Source: JANNBN01 sp963763885 (GTDB taxonomy: Bacteria > Actinomycetota > Acidimicrobiia > Acidimicrobiales > JANYDT01). Taken from it: a stretch of 64,000 nucleotides of DNA. This document shows, in pieces, positions 40,100 through 48,470 of this stretch. Position numbers and translations under genes: made by a program. The notes below the pieces were generated by a model. That model had not been told where the DNA came from, did no database searches, and saw only the letters and a list, made by a program, of their open reading frames with translations. The DNA is taken from contig CAVXQD010000007.1 of the NCBI GenBank assembly GCA_963763885.1, positions 1,178,001 through 1,242,000 of the forward strand. Reading direction: 5' to 3'. Numbering within the stretch: position 1 is the first letter of the stretch; every line of letters starts with the position of its first letter.

Positions 40100-40600
40100 T
40101 CAGCGGTTGGTGAACTGGTTACCCTGGGCCGCTGGGCGGACACCGAAGGGCAATGGAATTTCGGTAACGGTGCCACCCGCTGCAGTGATTGCAGCAAGGG
40201 CTGACTTCGAGAACGCGTGGGCGCTCACGTCGACTTTGGCAGACAATGCTCCACGACCAAGAACCTTGATGAGGCCCTTCTTCGGGATAACGCTCGATGC
40301 ACGCAGCGTCTCTGGCGTCACGGTTGTGCCGTGCTCGTCAGCGAATGCCTGCAAGGTGTCGAGGTTGATGACTTCGTACTCAACCCGGAACGGGTTATTG
40401 AAGCCACGCAGCTTTGGCAGACGGCGGTACAGAGGAGTCTGTCCACCTTCAAGACCAGGCTTGATGTTGCGGCGAGCCTTCTGGCCCTTGGTGCCGCGGC
40501 CTGCGGTCTTACCGCCACCGGCAGCAATACCACGAGCGACGCGCTTGCGTTCTTTGACCGAACCGGGTGCCGGCTGCAGGTCGTGAAGTTTGATCGCCAT
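40100..40600 (-). CDS. rplO: 50S ribosomal protein L15
   Basis: 166 residues: IKLHDLQPAPGSVKERKRVARGIAAGGGKTAGRGTKGQ and FEGG-like LEGGQTPLYRRLPKLRGF. uL15 binds 23S rRNA early in assembly. 1 bp after the rpmD stop. It has a slightly longer C-terminus than E. coli L15. Confidence 0.95.
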   Translation of the reverse strand: MAIKLHDLQPAPGSVKERKRVARGIAAGGGKTAGRGTKGQKARRNIKPGLEGGQTPLYRRLPKLRGFNNPFRVEYEVINLDTLQAFADEHGTTVTPETLRASSVIPKKGLIKVLGRGALSAKVDVSAHAFSKSALAAITAAGGTVTEIPLPFGVRPAAQGNQFTNR

Positions 40601-40601
40601 C

Positions 40602-40796
40602 TCAGTTCTCCGAGTTCTCTGCGACTTCTTCGACCTTCACGAGATGCGGAACACGAGCGATCATGCCGCGAATCTCAGGACGGTCTGGAAGGGTGTTACT
40701 ACGGCCGATTTTGCCAAGGCCGAGGGCACGAATGGTGCCGCGCTGCTTTGGAAGGGTGCCGATGGTGGAATGAATCTGGGTGACCTTCAACATCAT
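40602..40796 (-). CDS. rpmD: 50S ribosomal protein L30
   Basis: 64 residues, MMLKVTQIHSTIGTLPKQRG then LGLGKIGRSNTLPDRPEIRGMIARVPHLVKVEE. The ATG overlaps the rpsE stop (ATGA), indicating coupling. Confidence 0.94.
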   Translation of the reverse strand: MMLKVTQIHSTIGTLPKQRGTIRALGLGKIGRSNTLPDRPEIRGMIARVPHLVKVEEVAENSEN

Positions 40797-41395
40797 GCGG
40801 AAGCTCCCGAGGATGCGGCCTTCGCGCGCTTGGTTTCGTTGTAGGCACGGAGAACACCACCAGGGGTGACTTCCTCTGGGGACTTGCCACGCAGCTTTGC
40901 GACCTGATCAGGGCTGCGAAGACCCTGCAGACCAGCAATGGTTGCCTGCGCCACGTTCAAGCCGTTGGACGAACCAAGCGACTTGCACAGCACATCGTGG
41001 ATGCCAGCGGCTTCGAGGATGACGCGAGCAGCGCCACCAGCGATGACGCCGGTACCAGGAGCAGCAGGCTTCAGCATGACCCGACCAGCACCCTTTTCAC
41101 CCATGATCGGGTGGGTGATGGTGGAGCCGGCCAATGGAACGGTGAACAGGGCACGCTTCGCCGCTTCGACACCCTTCGCAATTGCGGCGGGCACCTCCTT
41201 GGCCTTGCCGTAACCCAAGCCAACCTTGCCGCTGCCGTCACCAATCACCACAAGAGCGGTGAACTGGAAACGACGACCGCCCTTGACGACCTTGGCTACA
41301 CGGTTGATGTGAATGACGCGCTCTTCGAACCCGTCGGCACGTTCCTGACGATCGCCGCCGGGGCCGCCACCGCGTGTGTCTCGCTCGTTTGCCAT
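40793..41395 (-). CDS. rpsE: 30S ribosomal protein S5
   Basis: 200 residues from MANERDTRGGGPGGDRQERA. The double-stranded RNA-binding part (FEERVIHINRVAKVVKGGRRFQFTALVVIGDG) and the C-terminal domain (GGAARVILEAAGIHDVLCKSLGSSN) are complete. uS5 lies by the mRNA entry channel and affects fidelity. The frame runs to 41563 but would overlap rplR. Confidence 0.95.
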   Translation of the reverse strand: MANERDTRGGGPGGDRQERADGFEERVIHINRVAKVVKGGRRFQFTALVVIGDGSGKVGLGYGKAKEVPAAIAKGVEAAKRALFTVPLAGSTITHPIMGEKGAGRVMLKPAAPGTGVIAGGAARVILEAAGIHDVLCKSLGSSNGLNVAQATIAGLQGLRSPDQVAKLRGKSPEEVTPGGVLRAYNETKRAKAASSGASA

Positions 41396-41396
41396 G

Positions 41397-41765
41397 TCAG
41401 AACTCCAGTCCTGCTGCACGTGCAGCGTCGGCAACCGCAGCGATGCGGCCGTGATAGATGAAACCGCCACGGTCAAAGACGACCTTGTCGATGCCAGCTG
41501 CCTTAGCGCGCTCAGCAACAAGCGTGCCGACCTTTGCCGAAGCTGTCTTGTTGCCGGTACCACCAGCGGATTTGATCGAAGCCTCGTGCGTTGACGCAGC
41601 GGCCAGGGTACGACCAGAAAGGTCGTCGATCACCTGAGCCACGATGTGGCTGTTTGAACGGAACACGGCAAGGCGTGGACGCACGGCGGTGCCGGCGACC
41701 TTCTTGCGTGCACGAGCGTGGCGGCGAATGCGGCCCTGCTGTTTTTTCTGGGTTGCGGTAGGCAT
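41397..41765 (-). CDS. rplR: 50S ribosomal protein L18
   Basis: 122 residues: RIRRHARARKKVAGTAVRPRLAVFRSNSHIVAQVIDD and FDRGGFIYHGRIAAVADAARAAGLEF. uL18 brings 5S rRNA into the large subunit together with L5. Confidence 0.95.
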   Translation of the reverse strand: MPTATQKKQQGRIRRHARARKKVAGTAVRPRLAVFRSNSHIVAQVIDDLSGRTLAAASTHEASIKSAGGTGNKTASAKVGTLVAERAKAAGIDKVVFDRGGFIYHGRIAAVADAARAAGLEF

Positions 41766-41779
41766 CTAACGATTCCCGA

Positions 41780-42322
41780 TCACTTCTTGGCGGCCTTGCC
41801 GGCCTTACGACGGACGTTCTCGCCCAGGTAACGGACACCCTTGCCCTTGTAAGGCTCGGGCTTGCGGATCTTACGGATGTTGGCGGCGACCTGGCCGACC
41901 TGTTCCTTATCGATGCCCTTGACGATCAGACGAGTGGCTGCTGGTACCTCGAACTCGATGCCCTGTGGGGCCTCGACGAACACAGGATGGGAGAAGCCGA
42001 GCGCCAGCTCGATTTTGGAAGGGCCCTGAGCAATGGCGCGGTAACCGACGCCAATAATCTCGAGCTCTTTGGTGAAGCCGGCGCTGACGCCGGTGACCAT
42101 GTTCGACACAAGCGTCCGGGTGAGCCCGTGGAGCGCCTTTGAAGAACGTTCGTCGTTCGGACGTTCGACGAGAAGGGTTGTGCCCTCTTCGCGAACACTG
42201 ATCGAGCCGGGAAGCGAACGCGTAAGCGTGCCCTTGCCACCCTTGACCGTGATTGTTCCTTCGGCGACGGTGACCGTCACACCTGCAGGAACAGGAATTG
42301 GATTTTTACCGATACGAGACAT
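41780..42322 (-). CDS. rplF: 50S ribosomal protein L6
   Basis: 180 residues: SRIGKNPIPVPAGVTVTV, GTLTRSLPGSI, and GIDKEQVGQVAANIRKIRKPEPYKGKGVRYLGENVRRKAGK. Two similar RNA-binding domains of uL6 are present. It lies near the factor-binding site. Confidence 0.96.
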   Translation of the reverse strand: MSRIGKNPIPVPAGVTVTVAEGTITVKGGKGTLTRSLPGSISVREEGTTLLVERPNDERSSKALHGLTRTLVSNMVTGVSAGFTKELEIIGVGYRAIAQGPSKIELALGFSHPVFVEAPQGIEFEVPAATRLIVKGIDKEQVGQVAANIRKIRKPEPYKGKGVRYLGENVRRKAGKAAKK

Positions 42323-42328
42323 TGATCA

Positions 42329-42733
42329 TCACCACACGAAGCAGACAATCTCGCCGCCCACGTGGCGATAACGCGCCTCGCGGTCGGTGAGCAAGCCCAA
42401 ACTGGTGGACAGGACAGCGACACCCATTCCGCCCAACACCCGAGGGAGTTGGTCAGCCTGGCGATAGACACGCAGACCGGGCTTTGAAACCCGCTGGATG
42501 CCAGAGATAGAACGAACGCGCTCTGCCGAGTACTTCAACTCGATCTCGAGCGTAGAACCTGGACGGCCCTCGTTCTGCTTGATGTTGTAGCCAGCCACAT
42601 AACCCTCGCGGACGAGGATCTTGGCAAGCGATTCCTTCATTTTCGACGAAGGCATTTTGACGGTGTCGTGCATTGCCGTGTTGGCATTGCGGACACGGGT
42701 CAGCATGTCGGCGATTGGATCAGTCATTGACAT
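42329..42733 (-). CDS. rpsH: 30S ribosomal protein S8
   Basis: 134 residues: MTDPIADMLTRVRNANTAMHD and ISKPGLRVYR-like RVSKPGLRVYRQADQLPRVLGGMGVAVLSTSLGLLTDREAR. uS8 binds the central domain of 16S rRNA and in E. coli represses the spc operon. The first ATG (42733) gives two extra residues before MTDP. Confidence 0.95.
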   Translation of the reverse strand: MSMTDPIADMLTRVRNANTAMHDTVKMPSSKMKESLAKILVREGYVAGYNIKQNEGRPGSTLEIELKYSAERVRSISGIQRVSKPGLRVYRQADQLPRVLGGMGVAVLSTSLGLLTDREARYRHVGGEIVCFVW

Positions 42734-42745
42734 GTTGCCCCACCC

Positions 42746-42931
42746 CTACCAGGAAGCCTTCTTGACGCCGGGAACCTCGCCGGCGTGGACCATCTCGCGT
42801 AGGCAAACGCGACACAGACCGAACTTCTGAAACACTGCCCGAGGGCGGCCGCAACGCTGGCACCGCGTATACGCGCGCACCTTGTATTTCGGCTTCTTCT
42901 CGGCCTTGTTCTTCAGCGCAGTTTTTGCCAT
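42746..42931 (-). CDS. rpsN: 30S ribosomal protein S14, zinc type
   Basis: 61 residues, MAKTALKNKAEKKPKYKVRA then TRCQRCGRPRAVFQKFGLCRVCLREM. The two C-x2-C pairs show the short zinc-binding (type Z) form of uS14. 1 bp after the rplE stop. Confidence 0.95.
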   Translation of the reverse strand: MAKTALKNKAEKKPKYKVRAYTRCQRCGRPRAVFQKFGLCRVCLREMVHAGEVPGVKKASW

Positions 42932-42932
42932 G

Positions 42933-43502
42933 TCAGTTCTGTCCTTCGCGCTTGAACGGGAAGCCGAATGCATCGAGCAATGCTTTGCCTTCGGCGTTTG
43001 TGCGGGCTGTGGTCACGATGGTGACGTCGAAACCGCGAGGTGCATCGATCTTGTCGTAGTCGATCTCCGGGAAGATCAACTGGTCGGTGATACCGAACGT
43101 GTAGTTGCCGCGGCCATCGAATGACTTCGGGTTGAGGCCACGAAAGTCACGGATGCGGGGGATTGCGAGCGCAACGAGACGGTCGAAGAACTCCCACATG
43201 CGATCGCCCCGGAGGGTGACCTTCACGCCGATGGCCTGGGTCTCACGCAGCTTGAAGCCTGCGATGGACTTGTTGGCCCGGGCGATTGCTGGCTTCTGAC
43301 CGGTGATCTTGGTGATGTCAGCGATGGCGCCTTCCAGCAGCGAAGGCTGCTGGGTTGCACGGCCCACGCCGGAGTTGATCACGATCTTGTCGAGGCGTGG
43401 CACCTCCATCACGTTCTTCAGACCAAGCTGCTCTTGCAGCTGCGGACGAATTGTCTCCGCGTAACGCAGCTTGAGCCGCGGGGCGAGGATGGTGCTGCTC
43501 AT
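42933..43502 (-). CDS. rplE: 50S ribosomal protein L5
   Basis: 189 residues: ENVMEVPRLDKIVINSGVG-like NVMEVPRLDKIVINSGVGRATQQ, ITGQKPAIARANKSIAGFKLRETQAIGVKVTLRG, and FDITIVTTA-like DVTIVTTARTNAEGKALL. uL5 binds 5S rRNA and contacts S13. Its start overlaps the rplX stop (ATGA). Confidence 0.95.
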   Translation of the reverse strand: MSSTILAPRLKLRYAETIRPQLQEQLGLKNVMEVPRLDKIVINSGVGRATQQPSLLEGAIADITKITGQKPAIARANKSIAGFKLRETQAIGVKVTLRGDRMWEFFDRLVALAIPRIRDFRGLNPKSFDGRGNYTFGITDQLIFPEIDYDKIDAPRGFDVTIVTTARTNAEGKALLDAFGFPFKREGQN

Positions 43503-43813
43503 AGTGCTGCTCCGGAACGCTTGTCGAAACGGGACTTGGTGCCGTCGGCGGCAACCTTGTAGCCAACCTTGGCTGGCTTGCCGCCCTTGCCGACAGGCGC
43601 AACGTTCGACGCATCGATAGGCATTGCCTTGTCGATGATGCCGGCTTGGCTGGTGGCAGAACGCTGTTTGGTGTGGCGCTTGACGACGTTCACGCCGTCG
43701 ACGAGAACCTGGCCCTTCGACGGCATCGCAGCGAGAACCTGGCCGGTGCGGCCCTTGTCCTTGCCCGACAGCACGACGACGGTGTCACCCTTTTTGACCT
43801 TGAGACCTGACAT
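43499..43813 (-). CDS. rplX: 50S ribosomal protein L24
   Basis: 104 residues with the KOW motif near the N-terminus (KVKKGDTVVVLSGKDKGRTGQVL) and GVNVVKRHTK, QAGIIDKAMPIDASNVAPV. uL24 starts large-subunit assembly. 1 bp after the rplN stop. Confidence 0.95.
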   Translation of the reverse strand: MSGLKVKKGDTVVVLSGKDKGRTGQVLAAMPSKGQVLVDGVNVVKRHTKQRSATSQAGIIDKAMPIDASNVAPVGKGGKPAKVGYKVAADGTKSRFDKRSGAAL

Positions 43814-43814
43814 G

Positions 43815-44183
43815 TCAGATCACCTCCGGTGCGAGCGAAACAATTCGCATGAACTTCTTGTCACGCAGCTCACGGCCGACTGGGCCGAAGATGCGAGTTC
43901 CGCGAGGCTCGAGCTTGTCGTTGATGACAACAGCTGCGTTGTCGTCGAAACGGATGTAGCTGCCGTCCTTGCGACGCTTTTCCTTCTTGGTCCGGACGAC
44001 CACGCAGCGAACAACGTCGCCACGCTTGACCGAACCATTTGGAATGGCGTCCTTGACTGCGCAGATGATGACATCGCCAACGCTGGCGTAACGACGGCGC
44101 GTACCACCGAGAACCTTGATGACGAGTACTTCGCGAGCGCCGGTGTTATCGGCGACACGGAGTCGGGATTCGGTTTGAATCAT
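43815..44183 (-). CDS. rplN: 50S ribosomal protein L14
   Basis: 122 residues: MIQTESRLRVADNTGAREVL, VGDVIICAVKDAIPNGSVKRGDVVRCVVVRTKKE and GTRIFGPVGRELRDKKFMRIVSLAPEVI. Standard uL14. The start overlaps the rpsQ stop (ATGA). Confidence 0.96.
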   Translation of the reverse strand: MIQTESRLRVADNTGAREVLVIKVLGGTRRRYASVGDVIICAVKDAIPNGSVKRGDVVRCVVVRTKKEKRRKDGSYIRFDDNAAVVINDKLEPRGTRIFGPVGRELRDKKFMRIVSLAPEVI

Positions 44184-44479
44184 CGTGCACGCTCCACAAC
44201 TTCAACGAGGCGCCAGCGCTTGAGCTTCGAGAGCGGGCGGGTTTCCATGACACGAACGCGGTCGCCAACTTTGGCGTCGTTCGCTTCGTCATGGGCATAC
44301 AGACGCTGTGTCTGCTGAATGGTCTTGGAGTACCGAGCGTGGCGGGTGCGCTCGACGACGGCCACCACGATGGTCTTGTTCATGCCGGCTGAGACGACCT
44401 GGCCTTCACGCACCTTGCGGCGGTTACGGTCGGCTGCCTCGGTCTCGGCTGAGACGGCGGTTGCTTCGATGTCGCTCAT
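44180..44479 (-). CDS. rpsQ: 30S ribosomal protein S17
   Basis: 99 residues: NRRKVREGQVVSAGMNKTIVVAVVERTRHARYSKTIQQTQRLYAHDE and VGDRVRVMETRPLSKLKRWRLVEV. uS17 with a short acidic N-terminal extension (SDIEATAVSAETEAAD) not found in E. coli. Confidence 0.95.
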   Translation of the reverse strand: MSDIEATAVSAETEAADRNRRKVREGQVVSAGMNKTIVVAVVERTRHARYSKTIQQTQRLYAHDEANDAKVGDRVRVMETRPLSKLKRWRLVEVVERAR

Positions 44480-44481
44480 GG

Positions 44482-44712
44482 TTACTTCTTCCCTGTCGTC
44501 GCAAGAGCCTCGGCGGCCGCAATCTCGCGGGCACGCAGCAGCATGTTGATTCGGGCGACATCCTTGCGAAGGACGCCGAGCCGTGCTGGATTCTCGAGCT
44601 GGCCCTGGGCCCGCTGGAAGCGCAGGTTGAACAGCTCTTGCTTGGTTTCGGCGAGCTTGCTGACGAGTTCGCCGTCGGACAACTCAACAAGCGTCTTGAT
44701 CAAACGTGCCAT
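44482..44712 (-). CDS. rpmC: 50S ribosomal protein L29
   Basis: 76 residues from MARLIKTLVELSDGELVSKL, with ETKQELFNLRFQRAQGQLENPARLGVLRKDVARI. uL29 is at the peptide exit tunnel. The ATG shares one base with the rplP stop (TGATG). The open frame upstream to 44853 overlaps rplP and is not used. Confidence 0.94.
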   Translation of the reverse strand: MARLIKTLVELSDGELVSKLAETKQELFNLRFQRAQGQLENPARLGVLRKDVARINMLLRAREIAAAEALATTGKK

Positions 44713-45128
44713 CAGAGGACCTCTTCCTTGCTCACGAAACGTGCCTTCATCGGCAGCTTCTGAATAGCCAGGTTGAGAGCCTCGCGAGCGAGTTCCTCGG
44801 AGACGCCCTGCATCTCGAAAAGGATTCGGCCTGGCTTCACAACGGCTACCCAATACTCTGGGTTGCCCTTACCGGAACCCATGCGAGTTTCCGCTGGTTT
44901 CGCGGTAACTGGCTTGTCTGGGAAGATCCGGATCCAGATCTTTCCGCCACGCTTGACACGGCGTGTCATGGCGATACGAGCGGCTTCGATCTGGCGGGCG
45001 GTGACCCACGCAGGCTCGAGAGCCTGAATGCCGTAGTCGCCAAAGTTGAGTTCGGTGCCGCCCTTGGCAACACCGGTCATGCGGCCGCGCTGGTGCTTGC
45101 GGTGCGCAATGCGTCGAGGCATCAACAT
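44712..45128 (-). CDS. rplP: 50S ribosomal protein L16
   Basis: 138 residues: MLMPRRIAHRKHQRGRMTGV, QIEAARIAMTRRVKRGGKIWIRIFPDKPVTAKPAETRMGSGKG and EYWVAVVKPGRILFEMQGVSEELAREAL. uL16 shapes the A-site region of the large subunit. Confidence 0.96.
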   Translation of the reverse strand: MLMPRRIAHRKHQRGRMTGVAKGGTELNFGDYGIQALEPAWVTARQIEAARIAMTRRVKRGGKIWIRIFPDKPVTAKPAETRMGSGKGNPEYWVAVVKPGRILFEMQGVSEELAREALNLAIQKLPMKARFVSKEEVL

Positions 45129-45130
45129 AG

Positions 45131-46072
45131 TCAGTCCTCTCCCATCCGGAAGTGAGGCGTCTCGTGGCCAGCATTCGCACGGCGCTCGAGTTCTTCCTCG
45201 CGGTTCAAGCGGGCCTCAAGCTCAGGGTCGGCGTTCTGGATGATTGGCGCTGTGTTGATTGGCGCGTCTTCGCTTGGAGCTTCTTCCGTAGCGACGACAG
45301 GTGCATCAGCAGCTACTTCGGTTTCCTCGGCACGACGACGACCGCCGCCAGCCGTGATGACACGGCGAGGGCGAGCTGCGCCAACGGTTTCACCAGCAGC
45401 CATAGCGGCTTCGCGGGTGATCTTGTCTTCAGCGATGGTCTTGTAAGGGAGGATGTCGCCCTTATAGATCCAAACCTTGACGCCCAGGCGGCCATACGTT
45501 GTCTCGGCTTCACGAAAGCCGTAGTCAATGTCGGCGCGCAGGGTATGCAGCGGCACACGGCCTTCGCGGTACCACTCGGAGCGACTCATTTCAGCGCCAC
45601 CAAGGCGGCCAGAACACTGGACCTTGATGCCCAGGGCCCCTGCCTTTTGAGCTGTCTGAACTGCACGCTTCATGGCACGACGGAAGCTGACGCGACCGGC
45701 GAGCTGATCAGCGACACCCTGCGCAATGAGCGCAGCGTCGAGTTCAGGCTGCTTGATCTCAACGATGTTGAGCTGCACCTTGGGGTTCTGCGTAATTGCC
45801 TGCAAGCCGGCGGTAAGGCGCTGGCTTTCTGCGCCCTTGCGACCGATCACGATGCCCGGTCGGGCAGTGTGGACATCGACGCGGAGACGGTCGCGGGTGC
45901 GCTCGATCTCGACGCGGCTGATGAAGGCCTTCTTGAGTTCCTTCATAAGGTAGCGACGAATGCGCTGATCCTCGATCAGGTACTTCTGGTAATCGCGATC
46001 TGCGAACCAGCGTGACTTCCAGTCGGTGGTGATACCGAGGCGGAAGCCGTAGGGATTGACTTTCTGACCCAT
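45131..46072 (-). CDS. rpsC: 30S ribosomal protein S3 with long C-terminal tail
   Basis: 313 residues from MGQKVNPYGFRLGITTDWKS. The KH domain (about 40-110; RPGIVIGRKGAESQRL) and C-terminal domain (SGRLGGAEMSRSEWYREGRVPLHTLRADIDYG) are normal. Residues beyond about 220 form an acidic, Ala/Glu-rich tail (VAADAPVVATEEAPSEDAP, then NREEELERRANAGHETP), about 80 residues longer than the E. coli protein; such tails are common in actinobacteria. uS3 lines the mRNA entry channel. The frame extends to 46138 without support. Confidence 0.94.
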   Translation of the reverse strand: MGQKVNPYGFRLGITTDWKSRWFADRDYQKYLIEDQRIRRYLMKELKKAFISRVEIERTRDRLRVDVHTARPGIVIGRKGAESQRLTAGLQAITQNPKVQLNIVEIKQPELDAALIAQGVADQLAGRVSFRRAMKRAVQTAQKAGALGIKVQCSGRLGGAEMSRSEWYREGRVPLHTLRADIDYGFREAETTYGRLGVKVWIYKGDILPYKTIAEDKITREAAMAAGETVGAARPRRVITAGGGRRRAEETEVAADAPVVATEEAPSEDAPINTAPIIQNADPELEARLNREEELERRANAGHETPHFRMGED

Positions 46073-46107
46073 TGTCTTGTCGTTCCAGTTCTTTCCGGGG
46101 GTTCCGC

Positions 46108-47019
46108 TCAGGTGTTCTTTGTGCTCGTGTCGACCCACGTGCCATCAAGGATTTGCTGCGCTTGTGTGCGCCATTCCTTGATCTGGTCAGCAGAACGCGT
46201 GACCTTGGCATCGAGAGCTTCGACTTCGTCGTCGGACAGTGCCGCAAGCTGAGCGAAGGTAGTGATACCCGCTGCATTCAGCTCTAGTTCCAGCTTTGGA
46301 CCGACACCGATGATTTGGTTCAGCTGATCTGCACCCTCGACCGCAACGGCCGAGTCGGTAGAAACCGCATCGGTAGCTGTTGAATCAAGGGTTTCCGTGG
46401 CCGACACCAAAGGCTGTACCTCTGGTGTGCTGGCTTCGGCGTCAGTCGGGACTGTTTCGGTGAAGGTTGCGCCAGCGACAGTTTCGGTTGTGCCTGAAGC
46501 TGCACGACGAGTGTCGGCTGCGCCGGCCTCGGCCTTTGCACGATTGCCTGCCGTACGGCGAGCACGTGCGTCAGCAGCAGCGTCTGTCTTGGCACGAGCA
46601 GCACCCAACTGGTTCTCTGGGAGCTGGCTCACCAGAACAGTGATGTGGCTGGAGCGCTTCAAGATCTTGCCGGTACGCCCACGGGCACGTGGCACGAACC
46701 GCTTGATGGTTGGGCCTTCGTCTGCGAAGCAGGCGGAGACGTACAACTCGTCTGCGGACTTACCATCGTTGTTGACAGCGTTGGCGACTGCAGAACGCAG
46801 GACCTTGCCGATCACCGTGGCAGCGTCACGCTCGCACAGACGGAGGATGTCAGCGGCATCAGCCACCTTCTGTCCACGAATGAGGTTGAGCACTGGACGC
46901 ATCTTGTAAGCGGACGTACGGATGTACTTCGCCTCGGCGCGAGCCTGGTCGCCCGAAGGGCCATGCTGGCCGCCCTTGTTGGCGCGGACTGGCGACTGGT
47001 TGGTTTTAGGACCGGTCAT
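46108..47019 (-). CDS. rplV: 50S ribosomal protein L22 fused to a helix-hairpin-helix domain
   Basis: 303 residues, against 110-130 for usual uL22. The L22 domain is about residues 25-135 (EAKYIRTSAYKMRPVLNLIRGQKVADA, HITVLVSQ). A 90-residue Ala/Thr/Glu-rich linker follows. The last ~70 residues (NQIIGVGPKLELELNAAGITTFAQLAALSDDEVEAL, then EWRTQAQQIL) are a helix-hairpin-helix domain of the type found at the ends of some actinobacterial ribosomal proteins and in DNA/RNA-binding factors. L22 lines the exit tunnel; the extension should stick out at the surface near the tunnel mouth. The added domain may bind rRNA, a chaperone or nothing; that is open. Confidence 0.92.
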   Translation of the reverse strand: MTGPKTNQSPVRANKGGQHGPSGDQARAEAKYIRTSAYKMRPVLNLIRGQKVADAADILRLCERDAATVIGKVLRSAVANAVNNDGKSADELYVSACFADEGPTIKRFVPRARGRTGKILKRSSHITVLVSQLPENQLGAARAKTDAAADARARRTAGNRAKAEAGAADTRRAASGTTETVAGATFTETVPTDAEASTPEVQPLVSATETLDSTATDAVSTDSAVAVEGADQLNQIIGVGPKLELELNAAGITTFAQLAALSDDEVEALDAKVTRSADQIKEWRTQAQQILDGTWVDTSTKNT

Positions 47020-47021
47020 GC

Positions 47022-47300
47022 TCAGCGCCTCCCCGACTTTTCCTGTCCGGCATGGAACCGGAAGGTACGCGTAGGTGAGAACTCACCGAGCTTGTGGCCG
47101 ACCATCGACTCGGTGATGTACACCGGGACGTGCTTGCGGCCGTCATGCACGGCAATGGTGTGCCCGATCATGTCGGGGATGATGGTGGAACGCCGGGACC
47201 AGGTCTTGATGACCTTCTTGTCGTTCTTCGAGTTCTGTTCGTCGACCTTCTTCAACAGATGGTCATCAACGAACGGACCCTTTTTCAGGCTACGAGGCAT
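47022..47300 (-). CDS. rpsS: 30S ribosomal protein S19
   Basis: 92 residues: MPRSLKKGPFVDDHLLKKVD, KTWSRRSTIIPDMIGHTIAVHDGRKHVPVYITESMVGHKLGEFSPTR. Complete uS19, in the 30S head. 2 bp before rplV. Confidence 0.96.
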   Translation of the reverse strand: MPRSLKKGPFVDDHLLKKVDEQNSKNDKKVIKTWSRRSTIIPDMIGHTIAVHDGRKHVPVYITESMVGHKLGEFSPTRTFRFHAGQEKSGRR

Positions 47301-47321
47301 GTGTCTTCACTCACTCCCTGG

Positions 47322-48155
47322 TCAGCGACCCGTACGGCTCTTACGCCGACGAACGATGAGCTTTTGGCTTTCCTTGTTCTTGTCGCGGGTGCGGCCCTCA
47401 GGCTTGCCCCACGGCGAAACTGGGTGACGACCACCCGATGTACGGCCTTCGCCACCACCATGGGGGTGATCGACAGGGTTCATCGCAACGCCACGGCTCT
47501 GAGGGCGACGGCCCTTCCAGCGTGCGCGGCCGGCCTTGCCGAGCGACTCGAGCTCATGCTCTGAGTTGCCGACTTCGCCAACGGTTGCCCGGCAGTCGAT
47601 TGGCACACGGCGCATTTCCGAGCTTGGAAGGCGCAACGTTGCGAAGTCGCCTTCTTTCGCGACGAGCTGCACGCCAACGCCGGCGGAGCGGGCCATCTTG
47701 CCGCCGCCGCCGGGCTTGATTTCGACGTTGTGCACGACGGTACCGACGGGGATGAACCGCATCGGCAACGCGTTACCGGGCTTGATGTCTGCGCCCTGGC
47801 CGCTGACGACGGTGTCACCGACGCCCAACTTGTTGGGAGCCAGGATGTAACGCTTTTCGCCGTCTGCGTAATGCAGCAATGCAATGCGACAGGTGCGGTT
47901 TGGGTCGTATTCGATTGTGGCGACCTTGGCCGGCACCCCGTCCTTGTTGCGACGGAAATCGATGATGCGGTACTGACGCTTGTGGCCACCGCCGCGGTGA
48001 CGCGAAGTCTTGCGGCCATAAACGTTGCGGCCACCGGTCTTGTGGAGCGGTGCGAGAAGCGATTTCTCTGGCCGGTTAGTCGTGAGTTCGGAGAAATCCG
48101 AGCCCGACTGGAACCGACGACCAGCGCTTGTTGGTTTGCGAGTGCGAAGAGCCAT
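47322..48155 (-). CDS. rplB: 50S ribosomal protein L2
   Basis: 277 residues: LLAPLHKTGGRNVYGRKTSRHRGGGHKRQYRIIDFRR and MNPVDHPHGGGEGRTSGGRHPVSPWGKPEGRTRDKNK. The histidine in HPHGGGEG lies near the peptidyl-transferase centre in the family. uL2 is required for subunit joining. Confidence 0.97.
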   Translation of the reverse strand: MALRTRKPTSAGRRFQSGSDFSELTTNRPEKSLLAPLHKTGGRNVYGRKTSRHRGGGHKRQYRIIDFRRNKDGVPAKVATIEYDPNRTCRIALLHYADGEKRYILAPNKLGVGDTVVSGQGADIKPGNALPMRFIPVGTVVHNVEIKPGGGGKMARSAGVGVQLVAKEGDFATLRLPSSEMRRVPIDCRATVGEVGNSEHELESLGKAGRARWKGRRPQSRGVAMNPVDHPHGGGEGRTSGGRHPVSPWGKPEGRTRDKNKESQKLIVRRRKSRTGR

Positions 48156-48173
48156 GGTTGCTTACCTCACGCC

Positions 48174-48470
48174 TTAGTTGTCGAACAACGGAATACGGTC
48201 GTCGCCCTTGAGCGAGACGATGGCCCGCTTTTCGGTCGGTGCGGTATGGAACTTGCCGGTTTTCTTGTTGCGGTTGCGCTTGCCCTTGCGGTTCAGCGTG
48301 TTCACCCGCTCAACTCGGACGGAGAAGATTGACTCGATGGCCTGACGGATCTCGGTCTTGTTGGAACCAGGTGCAACCACGAAGGTGTACTGGCCATTGT
48401 CGATGAGGCCGTAGGACTTCTCGCTCACGATTGGCGAGATGATGACGTCACGTGGGTCTTTCATGCTCAC
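48174..48470 (-). CDS. rplW: 50S ribosomal protein L23
   Basis: 98 residues: MSMKDPRDVIISPIVSEKSY, FVVAPGSNKTEIRQAIESIFSVRVERVNTLNRKGK. uL23 is at the tunnel exit and binds SRP and trigger factor. Its start overlaps the rplD stop by ATGA. Confidence 0.95.
   Translation of the reverse strand: MSMKDPRDVIISPIVSEKSYGLIDNGQYTFVVAPGSNKTEIRQAIESIFSVRVERVNTLNRKGKRNRNKKTGKFHTAPTEKRAIVSLKGDDRIPLFDN

Noticed and set aside
38937..40586. 549-codon plus-strand ORF opposite secY and rplO
   Set aside because: Product is His/Asp/Arg-rich nonsense complementary to conserved genes.
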